Shown piece after piece: positions 32,401 through 44,800 of a DNA stretch of 64,000 bases (its first letter is position 1; each line of letters starts with the position of its first letter). This stretch comes from Stictocephala bisonia (Eukaryota; Arthropoda; Insecta; Hemiptera; Membracidae): assembly GCA_035578905.1 (NCBI GenBank), contig JAQJVL010000030.1, positions 3,253,801-3,317,800 on the forward strand, in the 5' to 3' direction. The notes under the pieces were generated by a model. That model was given only the letters and a program-made list of their open reading frames with translations. It was not told where the DNA came from and searched no databases. Made by a program: the position numbers and the translations under genes.

Positions 32401-33880
32401 ATGTCATCATCATCGTCGGTTTAGCAGATCCAGTGTCCCATGTGTGCAGACAAGCCTCCTCCATCTTTCCCTGGCTAAGAATATTTTTCCTCCACCAGCT
32501 GCAGCTTGAGTTGTGACATCTATCCAAAATATCTTTAAAATGTATATTTTTATTTTATATTATTATATGTGTAAAGTATAATAATACATGCATATCCAGT
32601 CACTCCTGGGTCTGGGTATTCACCAAGACTCTCCAGCCGCGACTATCCCTCCACAGATAAGAGGTCTCAGTGCCTCCTCCCACGGAACTCCTCTCCACAT
32701 CAGCTCTTACTCCATCCAGCCATCTTCTTCTCGGTCTCCTTCGAGGCCTCTGGCCTGCCACTTCCAACTCCACCATTCTCCTAGGTATTCCTTCCAGCCC
32801 CATCATCTTAACATGCCCAAACCATTTCAGCCTTGCTATCTCCACACTCGTTCTCACACTCTTCCACTATGCCTCTTCTTATCTCATCGTTATGGACCTA
32901 TCTCTTTGCGATTTGCTCTTGATGCCCCTCGATGATTTTTGCTCAAGAACGTCATTTCCCCCACCTGCACCCTACTCCATTCCTTTTCCAACATTCTCCA
33001 TGTTTCAGCCGCACCTGTCACCAAAGGTTTATAATACATCTTAAACATAGCCACCTTGGCTTCCCGTGTATTATAATAGTATGTCATCATGAACTAAGAG
33101 TGACCTATTTAGATGGGTACACATCCATCCCACACCTGGTGTTTCACGTTTTAAAATTATCTTCCTCCCAATTCCAACCTGACATTGGTTTCCTGCTTCA
33201 ACTTACCAATACTTGATATCATTGCCCCCAGATACTTAAAATCCTCCACCTTCTTCATCCTTTCTCTATTCAACTCTCCCCATGTCCGTATCTCTACCCA
33301 CTACCATTACTTCACTCTTCTTCATGCTCACCTTCAACCATCTTTGCATCCCACTTGTTCAATAGTTCCTGAATTTCCTCAAAACTCTCTTCTCACAGCA
33401 TTGTGCGCAAATAACATCTTATTCACTCTTCCTTTTGTTTCCTCTTTAATTTCCCTTAGCATCACCACATTAAACAATATCGGTGACAGCACACTTATTT
33501 GCGTTAGTCCTTTTTAACCTCAAACCACTCCGTATTCCCCATATTTGTTCTAACCCTACATTCATGCATACTATACAACTCCCTCAACCACCCAATTATA
33601 CTTTCCTCTATTCATACCTTCCTCAAACTTTCCAAAATACTTCTTTTTTTAACAGAGTCATAAGCTTTTTCCATGTCCATAAATACCATAATCACTTTCT
33701 TATCAAAACTTCCAGTATTTCTCGAACATTTGTCATACCCCAAAAATCAGATTTATTGTCCTTCCTTTCCTGAACCCATGCCGTTCTTTACCCCCTCCCC
33801 ATTTTTACCACTCCCTCCATCCTTTTTAGTAATATGCTCTCAAATATCTCGATAACCTGATCCATGATATAATACCATAT
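32400..33880 (-). mobile_element. Decayed LINE (RT and C-terminal domain), minus strand
   Basis: On the minus strand, decayed blocks resembling 'T-W-K-K-L-M-T-L-L-K-K-E-V' (the F-V-D-L-E-K-A-Y-D region of RT) occur near 33670. 'F-x-V-S-G-G-N-D-I-K' (F-K-Y-L-G) lies near 33240, 'A-K-V-A-M-F-K-M-Y-Y-K-P-L-V-T-G-A-A-E-T-W' at 33060-32990, and 'R-L-K-W-F-G-H-V-K-M-M' with 'R-R-R-P-R-R-R-W-L-D' at 32830-32700. The last pair is the RTE-like C-terminal signature also present in the LINE at 9388-11878. Many stops and shifts make it dead. The long Pro/Ser/His-rich frames on the plus strand are antisense shadows. The 3' region holds ATCATCATCGTCG. Confidence 0.75.
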
Positions 33881-36138
33881 TTTTATGTCTTATCTATATT
33901 GAAGAATTTCTGCAGAAGACTGTTTAACTCTTGAGCGAACTCCTTCAACCTCCTGCCATGACATCTCAAAGAAGAGAATAAACTATCTACCCTCATTATC
34001 TGGTTGATTGAAATGACCTTTTACTCAATTGAAAAATTGTTGAATTGGAAAGAATTTACAACCTTATTCGTATGTTCATGAATATTGCTTTGATTAATAT
34101 CGGATATGAAATTAGTAGTAACGCATGAGAAGTGTAATAAGTTTATTGTAGATGTTGATTTACTTATTTTAACAGTTATATTTTATTTTAACTAATGAGT
34201 GCTGTATAAATATGAGTTTAGTCTAAATACTACAATGGAGTTCAAATAATCCAAACAACTGCAATCTGAAAATCTGCATAATTCAAAACAAAGATCGGCA
34301 GAATCTTTGAGAAAATCAAAATTCATAATCGTAAACAATTTTATATATTTTTGAACTACTTTATTTATATTTTTGAAATGGCAATAAAATATTATTTCAA
34401 ATACAAAACTATAAATACCATTCAAATATTACATTGATTTAGGAAATATAATGTTTCTAATGTACTAAGCAAGTTCCGATAGACAGAACAAACTAGCGTG
34501 GTGTAGCGACTTGCCTGCTTACTTTATTGCTACCAGCATTGAGTACAGAAACAAGAAAACTGCCTGTTAACATTAGTCTGTGAAGCTGTTTTCCTGTTCA
34601 ATGAAATTGGTTTAGTTCGGTTTTCACAGGTAGCACCAGCAGTGTCCACACACTCCAGCACACACTGAAGTGAGGTAATAGTATGCCAAACAGTCGTCCA
34701 AGCACTAATTTAAACTAATCACCATAAAATAGCAGTGTGTTCACGTATACCACAAACGCATTGCCTTGAACAGTATATTTGTTTCTTTAGTCAATACTAC
34801 CAGACATATTAAATGGTGAAGTCAGAGATATAATAGTAGAAAAAATGTTTTTTTTAATTGTTAATGATAGGAAATGAAGGGGCGGGGGAAAGAAACGTGC
34901 CTATACGACTGAAACTGAAGTCCAGAAAAACATGTTAACTTCTCAGATTTTGCAGCACCATCAGTCAAAATTCTTGAAAAGTTAATTTGGCTGAGAACTG
35001 GTGTTTTTTTAAGCTTTTAAAAAGTACAGTATATTTTTAAGAATATATGTTTCCAAATAAAAGTACTAAGGGAGTATCAAATAGTACTTGTGTTTCAATT
35101 ACAAGATTGTACTAATTTTTATATTCTCTCTGTTAAACAAATAAAAACATGGGGTGGCAACAAGCTGTCGTGAACGAAATACCGCTTAGTCATTGTGGCA
35201 TTGCTTGATATGCTTGTTTATTTTGTTAATACATAATATGTAAATAAGGTGATATTTCAAATGTATTATTTTATTTTAGCTACCATTCTTACATAACTAT
35301 TTTATCATATCAAGATGATTTATTATGATGAAATGTAGTCTTAGCAGACATGCATACTTTGACAGAAAAATAAATCAGCACCCTTTTTCATTTCAGGTCA
35401 TGTAAAAGAGTAAATTATAGGTCATTGTTATGATAACCATATATTTTTTTTCTCAGAATAACTAACTACATTTTACACTTTTATTGCAAAATGTACCAGT
35501 TAATAGACAGCGGAATTTTTTTCAAAATTAATTTCAAAATATAAACACGCTTGTTGTTACATGCGACCTAAAATCAAATTATTTCTATGAAAACCTAAAA
35601 TCAATCGTATTAAATTGTATCCCGGGTATTTGTCAATAAAATAAAATATAAAAGATTACATTTGAACGTTAGTTATGTATTTGATAAGTTATAAAAAAAC
35701 ACCTGCAAATAAGCCAAAAAGAGGCTGCCAGTACAGAAGTGCACACCATTACTAGTTCTATTGTTAACAGTTAATCCCCAATAAAAAAGTTAAGAAAGGA
35801 AAGACATACTTTATTTTTGAGAGAACAGAAAGCAGATGAATATATTGATATTAGTTGTGGACTTGAGAGACTAAAGTAGTTCCAATGAATCTATGATAAG
35901 TCATAATCTCTTTATTCCACATTGACAACAGAATACAAAGTTGCACTGGAAAAGTAAAAACTAAATTAAACTATACTATAATGTGAAAAGATACTTCACA
36001 ATGAATAAGATTAAAATTAAAATGATCTATTTTACTTAGTAACTCAGTTAACCAACTCGGTCACCCCGCCTGCCAGAAATTTCCTGTGTAATAGACGTTC
36101 CCATTAAAATACCTCTCAGTTTGGTTCGGAATTCATTA
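33881..36138. other. No gene recognised
   Basis: AT-rich intergenic sequence. A pogo-like 'TGGAGTTCAAATAATCC' near 34232 is too weak to call. No open frames of note. Confidence 0.5.
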
Positions 36139-36170
36139 TAGTCAGACAACTTGACTCAGTTGTCTGACTA
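36139..36170. repeat. Perfect 13-bp inverted repeat (hairpin)
   Basis: TAGTCAGACAACT and AGTTGTCTGACTA face each other across the 6-base loop TGACTC. It lies 270-300 bases upstream of the promoter candidate. Its role is unknown. Confidence 0.85.
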
Positions 36171-36399
36171 TATTCAGACATTTGGATTATATTCAGGGAT
36201 AGGTACCGGTAGTTAAATTGAAAGGTAAAATAAAGAGATACAGGAATAAAGAGTAGGATACAAAAAAATCGTTAGTTAATAGCAAATGGCTTTTGATAAT
36301 TGAAATAAGCTTTTGATATTTGCATAGCTGCATAAATCGTGAACCAATTGCAGTATATTTGTTCAACAAATGCAGATTGTTACATTGTAATAGTGTGCT

Positions 36400-36604
36400 G
36401 GCGAAAGCTGTACGGCAAGGCAACAATAGCTAATCAGCGCATGCGCAATCGCATTGGGAAGGTAAGAAAAGATTTCAATCAGCTGATCACATTCGTACCA
36501 TATCCGTAATCCGTTACCAGCTAAAATCATTGCTGAAGAAGCTAGAACATTAGTAATGGTGGTTTCAGTTGTGTAGTAAAGTTAAATAAATAAAAGTTTC
36601 AATT
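36400..36604 (+). promoter_or_regulatory. Promoter candidate with NRF-1-type site
   Basis: A locally GC-richer patch carries the palindrome GCGCATGCGC at 36437-36446, the core of NRF-1 (insect Ewg) sites common in TATA-less housekeeping promoters. A start codon and donor site follow 160 bases later. The mariner foldback at 21.9 and 22.5 kb contains the same decamer, so it is not unique to promoters here. Confidence 0.4.
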
Positions 36605-36676
36605 ATGGTTATTAAATATGGTCAGCACAACAATTCTTGCTCACTGAAAAGGGCCCAGCTTCTGGAAAAAGATGTG
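36605..36676 (+). CDS. Possible first coding exon of an unidentified gene
   Basis: An ATG opens 24 codons (M-V-I-K-Y-G-Q-H-N-N-S-C-S-L + K-R-A-Q-L-L-E-K-D-V) and runs in phase 0 into a consensus donor GTAAGT. Codon usage is balanced and it follows a promoter-like patch. I could not find a continuing exon in the next 5 kb, and the peptide is not familiar. It could also be a 5' exon transcribed towards the syntaxin-6 locus, although syntaxin 6 has its own canonical start at 42623. Confidence 0.3.
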
Positions 36677-37859
36677 GTAAGTAAAGTGTGATATTTAAAC
36701 TTCCTATCAATGTAAATATCGTCCGATTAAGCGTTATTTCAGGTTCTATTCTTTGTACAAAAAATCGTAAGTAATGGAATGCTTAATTGCTAATCAGAAA
36801 TACGCTGGTAATTTTAGATTTATACTGGTACAGGAACTGAAATATAGGTTAATATATAAATATGTATTTGATTCTCTTATCTCCAATGGGTGAAATCAGA
36901 CCTCCGATATGTTTTCTGATAACATGGTTTTTATTCTTCGGAATAATTGGAAAACTATTCTTAATCAAATGTTATTTTTTGGGTTTTATCTCCGTTGTTT
37001 TAGTGTGATATTTTACGCTGAATACGAATTTGAAAACTCATTTGGTCTACGACGAATCTTGAAGGAACGTGGAACACTTTTCGTTTAGTTGAGGATATGT
37101 TAGGTTTAGTTTTGTTTGTGTTTTTTTGCTGTAATTACAGTTAATTGCCAAAGAATTACATGTTATATTCAGTGTGAAAAACACGATTTGGCTCACATAA
37201 ATGATTTTTTTAGGTTATCTGTTTGAAAATGAATATTCTATTAGTCTTATGTTTAGTTAAGAACGTACGTGTTTAAATGGTTTAAAAACACACGTATATC
37301 TAAATTATATTAAAATTCATAAATGTAAGCTCATTTTTTAACACTTCTAAAACTAGTGTTATAGATTCAGAGGTATCTAGAAAGAGCAAATAGTAATTGA
37401 TTAAGAATAGTTAAAGCTACATTCACATTTATGTAGTTCTCAATCATTTGAAGTTAATATGATGGAAAGGTTAAATCCTTTTAGAAACCGTAAATCAGGG
37501 TTAAAATAAAATTTGTGCTGAATAAAAGTGGTAAGTAATCTAAGCTCAATAACATTTGTCACGTTTTAATGTCTGGAATAATTTGTATCCAGGGAAGTCA
37601 GTTTTTTGAAAAATGAGGCAATGCCTGTTATTCAAGAGGTTAGAACGTGCCTATTTCGATCGTGACAACTCAATTCAAAACTCCTTATTCCATAGATAAA
37701 ATTGTTCTACATGGAACAAGTCAAGTACAGACATCTACATAAAATTGAATAAGATAATTGAAGATATATACACAAATTAATGTCTAAACTTAAATATAAG
37801 TTCGCCTTTATACAGGTTTAATATATTTGAAAGGGTAGATAAACCTATAACGTGGTTAT
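36677..37859. other. No gene recognised
   Basis: AT-rich sequence following the GTAAGT donor. I see no open frame or repeat here. Confidence 0.5.
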
Positions 37860-38190
37860 AGTAATAAAAAAAACTTTATTTCGTTGGTAATATACGTACA
37901 ATTGCATGAAATAAATCAATTGTTACAAAAGTCATATTACTTATGGACCTTATATGCTCGTAAAATACAAACAATACACTAACTTCGACTGTCTGATAAT
38001 TACTCCCGAACGATGTGAAAGCTTTAGTTTAAGAAAAACTATTTTTTTCAAACTCAGCTAGTGGGTCTAGTCTCCGGAGAGTGTCGGGAAGTTTATTGAA
38101 AAGGTAAATTAAATGAGTTTAAACAATTTGGTGTGATGATGTGGAATTGTAATTTTATATTTGTTACGAATATCATGATCATACACAACC
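37860..38190 (-). mobile_element. LINE C-terminal tail, minus strand
   Basis: On the minus strand the frames read 'D-I-R-N-K-Y-K-I-T-I-P-H-H' and then 'L-P-D-T-L-R-R-L-D-P-L-A-E-F-E-K-N'. This is the usual end of Jockey/CR1-type ORF2 (N-T-R-N-K...Y-N-x-L-P...F-K). It is followed on that strand by a short UTR and poly-A (T-rich at 37868 on plus). Only the last 100 or so codons remain. Confidence 0.6.
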
Positions 38191-38194
38191 ACCT

Positions 38195-39060
38195 AAGAAT
38201 CAGAATCAGAACTTTATTATCCATTAAGTACAAGAGGTCAGATAGGTGTTTTTTTGGTTTTTTTTTCAAATTTACACATTTAAGAATATATATATAAAGA
38301 TGGAAATGGTAATATTTTATAAACAGGAAGGTGGCATACTTGCATTTAGTTCCAAAAGAATTAATTTGATATATGCGACCTCATTATCAAGTGCCCTGTT
38401 TTTTTTTTTTTTTTTTTTTTTGAATAAATAGCAAGGAATATATCTGGTAAAAAAATTAAATTTTCATATATGGGTTATGGCTGGTGCGTGCCAAAGAGGA
38501 TATTGAATCCCTCTATTCTATTTGGAGAATCTTATAAGGAGGTAAGAATTCGGCACCAAGACTCTTACATCCGCAGTACCGTACGTAGAGAAAGAAGGGA
38601 ATCGTCAAATTTCTTTCCAATGTGGGGTTCTTCTTTCTTCTCACCCAGGTTTTTGTGTGTGTGCGTGTGTTCATCAATGTAGTCTGCAACCGTTGAACTC
38701 AGATAGTAACCAGACTACATTCATCCACACGCATCCTACACTAATATAATCATTCATATTCGCCTTAAAATACTGTACCAACAACGTTGTGTCGGCGTCT
38801 CATATGTAAGAATTGGTAAGAATTAGTAAGAACCGTGTATTAGGGCATATCTAGGAAGTATTGTTTTTAGCTTATGTTTAAACAGCGTCAGTTTGGTGAT
38901 GAATTTAATTTGTACGGCAGTAAGTTAAAAAAGCATAATCCTGAGTAAATTGGCGTATTTCTGTAAACTGTTTTGTAGAAGATCTGTGTTTTTACTATTT
39001 CGAGTGATGATTTTGTCTAAGGACTGGTTCTGAGTATATAGAGGGTTATTCAAAAGTCTA
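38195..39060 (-). mobile_element. Second LINE tail with an inserted SINE fragment
   Basis: GAATCAGAATCAGAACTTTA at 38197-38216 is the reverse complement of a typical LINE 3' end (TAAAGTTCTGATTCTGATTC). At 38870-39040 the minus strand reads 'L-L-Q-N-S-L-Q-K-Y-A-N-L' and 'L-F-K-H-K-L-K-T-I-L', again LINE C-terminus. A plus-strand SINE 3' end interrupts it at about 38675-38825 (GATAGTAACCAGACTACA, CAACAACGTTGTGTCGGCGT). A T20 run lies near 38400. Confidence 0.45.
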
Positions 39061-41149
39061 TAGACGGCTTAATATTCCTATTATTAATCAGGCTAGAGGA
39101 TTAAAACGAGATCTACAAACCAATATTTTACCGTTCTTGCTCACTCTCTGCCACTCTGCCTCCAATTAATTGGGGACGGCCCACAAAGTGTTGGTAGATA
39201 ATTTGAAATATAAGCATAGGCTGATATGCTCATAATTTGAAAGTGCTACGGCATAGTTCTTGGTCAAGCAGAGAATAATGCCGCAAAATGCACTTCAAAA
39301 GGATCATTAATTTAAAAAAATGACAGTTATGCAATGATTTTAAAAAATAAAGCCATAAAATACATGGAATTCTTGTAAAATTGTAATTTGAACTTAATTA
39401 TAAATTCTTACCTTTATTATTTGTTTGTGGAGTCTGTCTTTTAATTGTATATCACCATAGATATTCTATTATAATGGCGGTAGTCCTGCGACTTCTTCGG
39501 TTCGTTTCAGACGGGGTGTTTTTGTCAAGCAAACTTTCCTGGCTCAATCAGTTTTCCTCACTTACATTATCCAGTTACTTTTGATTTAAATAACTGATAA
39601 TATAATTATATAATACGCAATCAATGAAGTAGTGCAAATTAAAACAATCATTTTTATCTGGATTTGTTTGTGAGTGGTAGTTAGAGCTCTAGCGTAGACC
39701 TTCCATTACAACGCTGTAATGAAAGATATGTTCATGTAATACTGGGAAAGATGTGCCATTGTAATATTTTATCTCCAAGTTAAAAATGAATAACGTTTAA
39801 GTTAATATTCAGTTTTTAAAGTCCAGAAAGGTTTTGGATTTCAATTATATTCATTTTCGGTAAAACTTCACTTTTATTTTTATAAACAATGTCAAATAAA
39901 AGTGGATTTTTGTACTTTAGAGTCGGATTACTTGAGGGGATTATGGATCCTTTGCTCCTCGATATTTGCATCTAATAATGATCAGGAATAATTAAATTTC
40001 TCCATGGATTATTCTTATGTAAACCTCTCACCCCACTCTAAACTACTGTACTTCCGATATACTTTGTACTGGAAACTAAACACGTTCACCATGGTTGCTG
40101 TGTTTTCCAACAATTTAGCTGTAATTGGTTTATTGTCTTATTTTTATTGCATAAAAGCAGCTCAAGCAATGGCTGAATCTTTTTGAGAAATGAAACAATA
40201 AATTATTTAATTAAAATTGTGGCCATCTTTTCTAACAAAATCGACATAGAGATGGAAAATGATTAAAAATACACCACAGTAAAACTGAATCGTATTTTGG
40301 ACCCCCGACTATGAGATTAACTGAGAACTAATTTGTATTCGGAACAATTTTTGGAAGTAAAATGATTTCCACTAAGGAAGTACACTTTGACTGTGTTAAA
40401 CCTATAACAACGTTTTTCTGCGTAGTTCATGCAAACGTAAAGGAACACTTGTTGTGTTATCTCTTAAAAGGACCATGACATGATGAAGCAATATCGCTAA
40501 AGAACGGTCAGAACAACTAGAGAATATCTTCCATAAGGATCATCAGTAACAGTAAAAAAAGTGGGTGTTGGTGGAGGAAACAAAGTATTGTGGTTGTTGG
40601 TTTATAGGCGAATGATAAGTTAAAAAGAAGCCTTAACAACTAATGTCCAACAAGAAATATAGAAAATACAAAAATAAGATATTGAAAGTAAACATCATAT
40701 ACAAAACTCTACCTCAATATCATGACTCTAGCTCAACGAACAAAGATAAATGAAATACTGGAAGTATGTTTAATTAAATAACCAAATGTATACTCTATTG
40801 TTTGTAAATCATGAATAAAAAGGATTTTCCGTCAAATAAATAAAAAAAAGTATGTTTTGTTCAATATTTTTCATAAGAATGTTATTTAATACTGTACCTA
40901 CAATGTAAGATAGAAAGGAGGGAATACAAGATGTGTAAACCACTTTAAATACACGTTGATATAATCTATTATATTACATATGAATGTTTTTTTCACATAA
41001 CGAGGGCATTAGTTGTGTTTGTGACAACGAGGGATTGGGAAGGAGGGTATATGAATAAAAAAGAGAGAAGAAAAGAATAAAAAATGTTTTGTTTGTACTT
41101 TGAGAGGTCCTGACTATATGAAGAAAGGAAGCAAGAGATCCAGAAAACT
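39061..41149. other. No gene recognised
   Basis: AT-rich sequence with scattered short frames that have no recognisable motif. No repeat was identified with confidence. Confidence 0.45.
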
Positions 41150-41870
41150 TTTTGTATTGGTTGCAAAAAAGAATAATCTTAATGCGTGTCAAAGCATATT
41201 TTCTCAAAATAGACTTTTTCTTGTACAAGTACATGATGAAGGATAATCTATACAATGTACATAACTTTGTTAAAAACAAAACACTATATTCATTGATAAA
41301 TCTAGACATAGGACAAGAAGGGAGGTTAGTCCTTTTTTATTACTTCCAAATTATGATTTACTATTAATATTAAAAGATATACAGTTTGGTCCAATTTTGC
41401 ACGAACTGTTTACATGTTGTTTTATATTTCTATAAAGTAAATGTAAAGTTGATAGTTGGACAAACAGACTTAATTAAGTTGAAAAAAGAATTAAGTTCAT
41501 TAAAACATTATATTAAACTTAATTTTCTGAATATAAACCTACCAAAAACTGAACTTTTTTGTTTATCCATTTTAGCCTCTTAACAATTTTCTCCTTATTA
41601 AGATTGAGGGAGTAATGACTTTATTAAATGAAAAAGCCCAATGAAAACACTACTCTTGCCCCTGCCTTCCATTTACATTCATTATTGTTGGATTAAATGT
41701 GTTTCCACACGTGATAATAACGTCAGCAGAGAGGTAATATACGAGGCAACGCAAGATGTACTTTTTAAGAACACGTCCCTCAGGGGCTTAGGTGTTCGTG
41801 TAATCAAAAAGTTTACGCCTCATTACGATCAAGGTAAGAAAACAATGTTCAATTTCTGAGGCCATTTACT
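41150..41870 (+). mobile_element. LINE-like C-terminal fragments
   Basis: Three short plus-strand frames look like pieces of LINE ORF2. 41454-41583 has 'L-S-S-L-K-H-Y-I-K-L-N-F-L-N-I-N-L-P-K-T' (the N-x-x-L-N-x-x-K-T region). 41650-41700 has 'L-L-P-L-P-S-I-Y-I-H-Y-C' (the I-L-T-V-P-S-L-Y-I-x-x-C region). The frame continuing to 41831 ends at a GTAAGA donor-like site; its part 'V-I-Y-E-A-T-Q-D-V-L-F-K-N' is not recognised and could be a host exon. The order is jumbled, so at least two insertions or deletions have occurred. Confidence 0.35.
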
Positions 41871-42622
41871 GTGCGCAGTGTTCCCAGCGCATAATCTAGC
41901 ACAGTTTACTGGCATAAGTGACACAGGAAATAGATTTGCCAACACTCAAGTAGGTCTTAATGCATGGGACAATTCTGTATCTGTAAATGTGGCTTTGCGA
42001 AAGTAATTTTGCGGATTTCTTTATATTTCCTGCAGTTAATTTATGTAAATATGTAATGAATGTTTTCGTAAGTGAAATATTTAATGATTCATGTACATAT
42101 TGTATTTTATGAATGCATTTAATAATATTATGTTCTAATTTTACATTTCTAACAATAATTATTTGTATTCAAAAACTATTTCTTCATATAAAACTAACAC
42201 AAAACTCTCATTATCATGATCTTTCTAGTATAATATTTTACTGCAACATGATATAGTACCGTTAAATATATGTGCATGTATGCAATGCTACTACTAATGT
42301 AGCATTCTATACTGTATACAGACCGAAAGTCCGTACGTTCAAATATAACAAACAGCTGATATAAACTGAAAATCACAGACTAAAAAAAATACGTCATGAT
42401 AGAAAAGATATCATCGTCGCATTGTCGTCTGCGATGGTGGTCGGCTGGCCATATCTGACACATCAGTATTATTTGTTTATTTTACTATAATGTGACACTT
42501 TGTTCTTGTTTTATATACTTTTAATTGTATAATTAATTATACTTGTAAATTTTATCAATGTTACTAGATTTATCTATTCGGTTAAGTGTATCAATCTCAA
42601 TAATCGCTCGGTAGAAGCGGAC

Positions 42623-42657
42623 ATGACATTCGAAGATCCATTTTTTGTTGTAAAGGA
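42623..42657 (+). CDS. Stx6: Syntaxin 6, exon 1
   Basis: ATG opens M-T-F-E-D-P-F-F-V-V-K-E, which matches the conserved start of syntaxin 6 (M-x-x-E-D-P-F-F-V-V-K). The exon ends after two bases of a Glu codon at GTAAGT. Syntaxin 6 is a t-SNARE of the trans-Golgi network and endosomes; its N-terminal three-helix domain begins here. The remaining exons are at 45423, 52354 and 63724, all on this strand. No TATA box is obvious upstream. Confidence 0.9.
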
Positions 42658-43539
42658 GTAAGTAATATCCATCCTATTTACTGGAACAATAAATAACATT
42701 GTTTTTAACACTTATTATGCATTGCAGGAAATATATAGTTAATACTTGTAAAAGCTCCCTATAATAGTTACAAAACAATTAATGCAATAGTGTTGTCATT
42801 TAAAACAACATTATTATTAGGTGTAGCCTAGATCCGAAATAAGCCTTAAACAATGTTAACTTTAAATATTGTGGCCTATGTATAGTATGTACTTATCTTA
42901 ATATAAGTTAGGTTACCTTTAAACATTTAAAATTAGGTTACTAATTTTAATTTTTAAAATGTATGGTTTTACTAAGAAACTAGTTAACCTAATCAATCTT
43001 TGTATATGCATGGCCCACACGTCATAATTAGATAAATCCCTGTATAATTGACGGAAGACCAATAATAGGCCTTATTATGTTACTAGAACTAGCAAAAAAA
43101 AAAAAAATTCAACAACAAATTCATGGTGTCATGCACTTTCCTGACACCTTACAAAAGTTGACATTTTCATCGCTATTGGATGTAATCAGAACTACATTTT
43201 CTGGAAACATAATTTTATTCAGTGTGACATTCTTTAAGTATAAAAAAAAAAAAAAAAAAACACTTCATCATCAAATCTTAACTGCACTATTTCACGTGAT
43301 TTTTCTGTTTTTGTTTTGGTGTGTTCTTTTACACTGGACATAAATTTGAAAACTATTTTGGTGTACGGCAATTATTTTTTTGGGGATAACACCGAAACGC
43401 TAAACTTTCAATGCGCACAGTCATGTTTTTAAGTGGTTCAAAATAAGGTAGATAATGTAATAACTTATTATTAAACAATTAGTTCAAATAGTAATGTCAC
43501 AGCATTCCACTTATATATTCTATTCGTGGACGTCGAATT
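42658..43539 (+). other. Syntaxin 6 intron 1, first part
   Basis: AT-rich with an A18 run near 43242 and an A13 run near 43094. No gene recognised. Confidence 0.6.
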
Positions 43540-44480
43540 ACTTTGTATAACTGCTGAGGATCATGACCTTATTGAAAACTTTTGAAAAGCATTTGTTTAT
43601 TATAACTAAGTTCTCCAGTTGTTTCAGCAAAACGAACATGATCAGATTTCACATACCAAATAATCTAAAATTAGTTGAACCCCTAAACTTATTGCTTGGA
43701 GATGTTTCTTCCTGTGATTCATCCATATTTCTGGGCTTGATTATATAGACAGTCAGCTTAAATTCTACAACCATTTACATTATGTCTGTAAAAAACTTAA
43801 GTTCAAGGATATATGTAATTAGAATTAGTTTTAAATTCTCCAATACACATGACTCTTACGGCGTAATATTTCCTTATTTATCATATATTCTTGCAATATG
43901 GAGTTATGAGACTTTAAAGACAGGACTTTAATTTCGTCTTCAGAAGAGAGCGTTGAGAGCTGTTTTCAAAAAACCTTACCGTATTTGTTGCAGGTTGTTG
44001 TTTAAAGACATAACATTCTAACTTTCCCCTTCATTTATATTTTTAGTTGTTTAACTTACGTCCATAGCCACATTTATCTTTTCCAGACAAATTATCAACA
44101 ATCCCGATATAATCTTAAGATCTTAATATTTTAAACCACCAAAACACAAAACAAGTTCCTATGAAAGGCACCTCCTTTACACATTCAGCTGTATAATGCG
44201 TTACCACTATCTATCAAGACTTGTGGTGGTGGGCGCTTTGGGAAGAAGTTGAGGAATTTTTTTTCAGAGCATGTGTTGGAAAATTCCTGAATTACTGTCA
44301 GACGTAATATTATTTGATTAAAATATTATAACTAATTATTATGTAACTATAAAATGTTCATAGAAATGTACATTAATTTTATCTTTATTTATTTATTTTT
44401 TTGTTAGTTAATTTATTTTTATTTTGTTCTATTGACACTATTGTACAGATTTTTTATGTAATAAAGGATTTTGACTTTGG
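43540..44480 (+). mobile_element. LINE C-terminal fragment in syntaxin 6 intron 1
   Basis: Decayed plus-strand frames read 'F-L-G-L-I-I' and 'H-L-H-Y-V-C-K-K-L' near 43730-43800, 'L-Q-K-R-A-L-R-A-V-F-K-K-P-Y' near 43940, and 'S-Y-E-R-H-L-L-Y' with 'L-R-N-F-F-S-E-H-V-L-E-N-S' near 44150-44290. This is the post-RT part of a Jockey/CR1-type ORF2. The 3' end TTTTTTATGTAATAAAGGAT is at 44450-44470. Confidence 0.7.
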
Positions 44481-44539
44481 ACAACAAAAGACATTACATA
44501 AACAAGCAAAATTAATAATGAATTAACATATGTTATTCC

Positions 44540-44800
44540 AATATCTTAATTTAATCCTCCAAATGTTAGTTGTCGTCTATGGTGGCAGTCTATTAAAAAA
44601 GTCATTCCAGCGCACATCGGGATCCTCTTCAGTCTCGAGGTGCAGAGATTGGCACCATGACGAGTCTCGAACCTATGGCCAGAACCAACTGTATGTACAT
44701 CAAACAGTGTACCAGAAATTCCAGCTATAGTTTTGTACATGTAGAGGGAAGGCACAGTTAGAAGAATGTTTATTTCTTGAAAATTACTCTGCATGAACTT
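44540..44800 (-). mobile_element. Small LINE fragment, minus strand
   Basis: The frame 44794-44546 begins 'N-I-L-L-T-V-P-S-L-Y-M-Y-K-T-I' and continues 'H-R-F-E-T-R-H-G-A-N-L'. This matches the I-L-T-V-P-S-L-Y-I-Y...Y-x-T-R region of LINE ORF2 C-termini. Frame intact but short, and no ends recognised. Confidence 0.5.

Noticed and set aside
32588..33855. Series of plus-strand Pro/Ser/His-rich frames
   Set aside because: Antisense of a decayed LINE whose motifs read on the minus strand.
41641..41859. Host exon ending at GTAAGA (41831)
   Set aside because: The first part looks like a LINE C-terminus and the phase does not fit the 36605 exon; kept only as a LINE-like fragment with a note.
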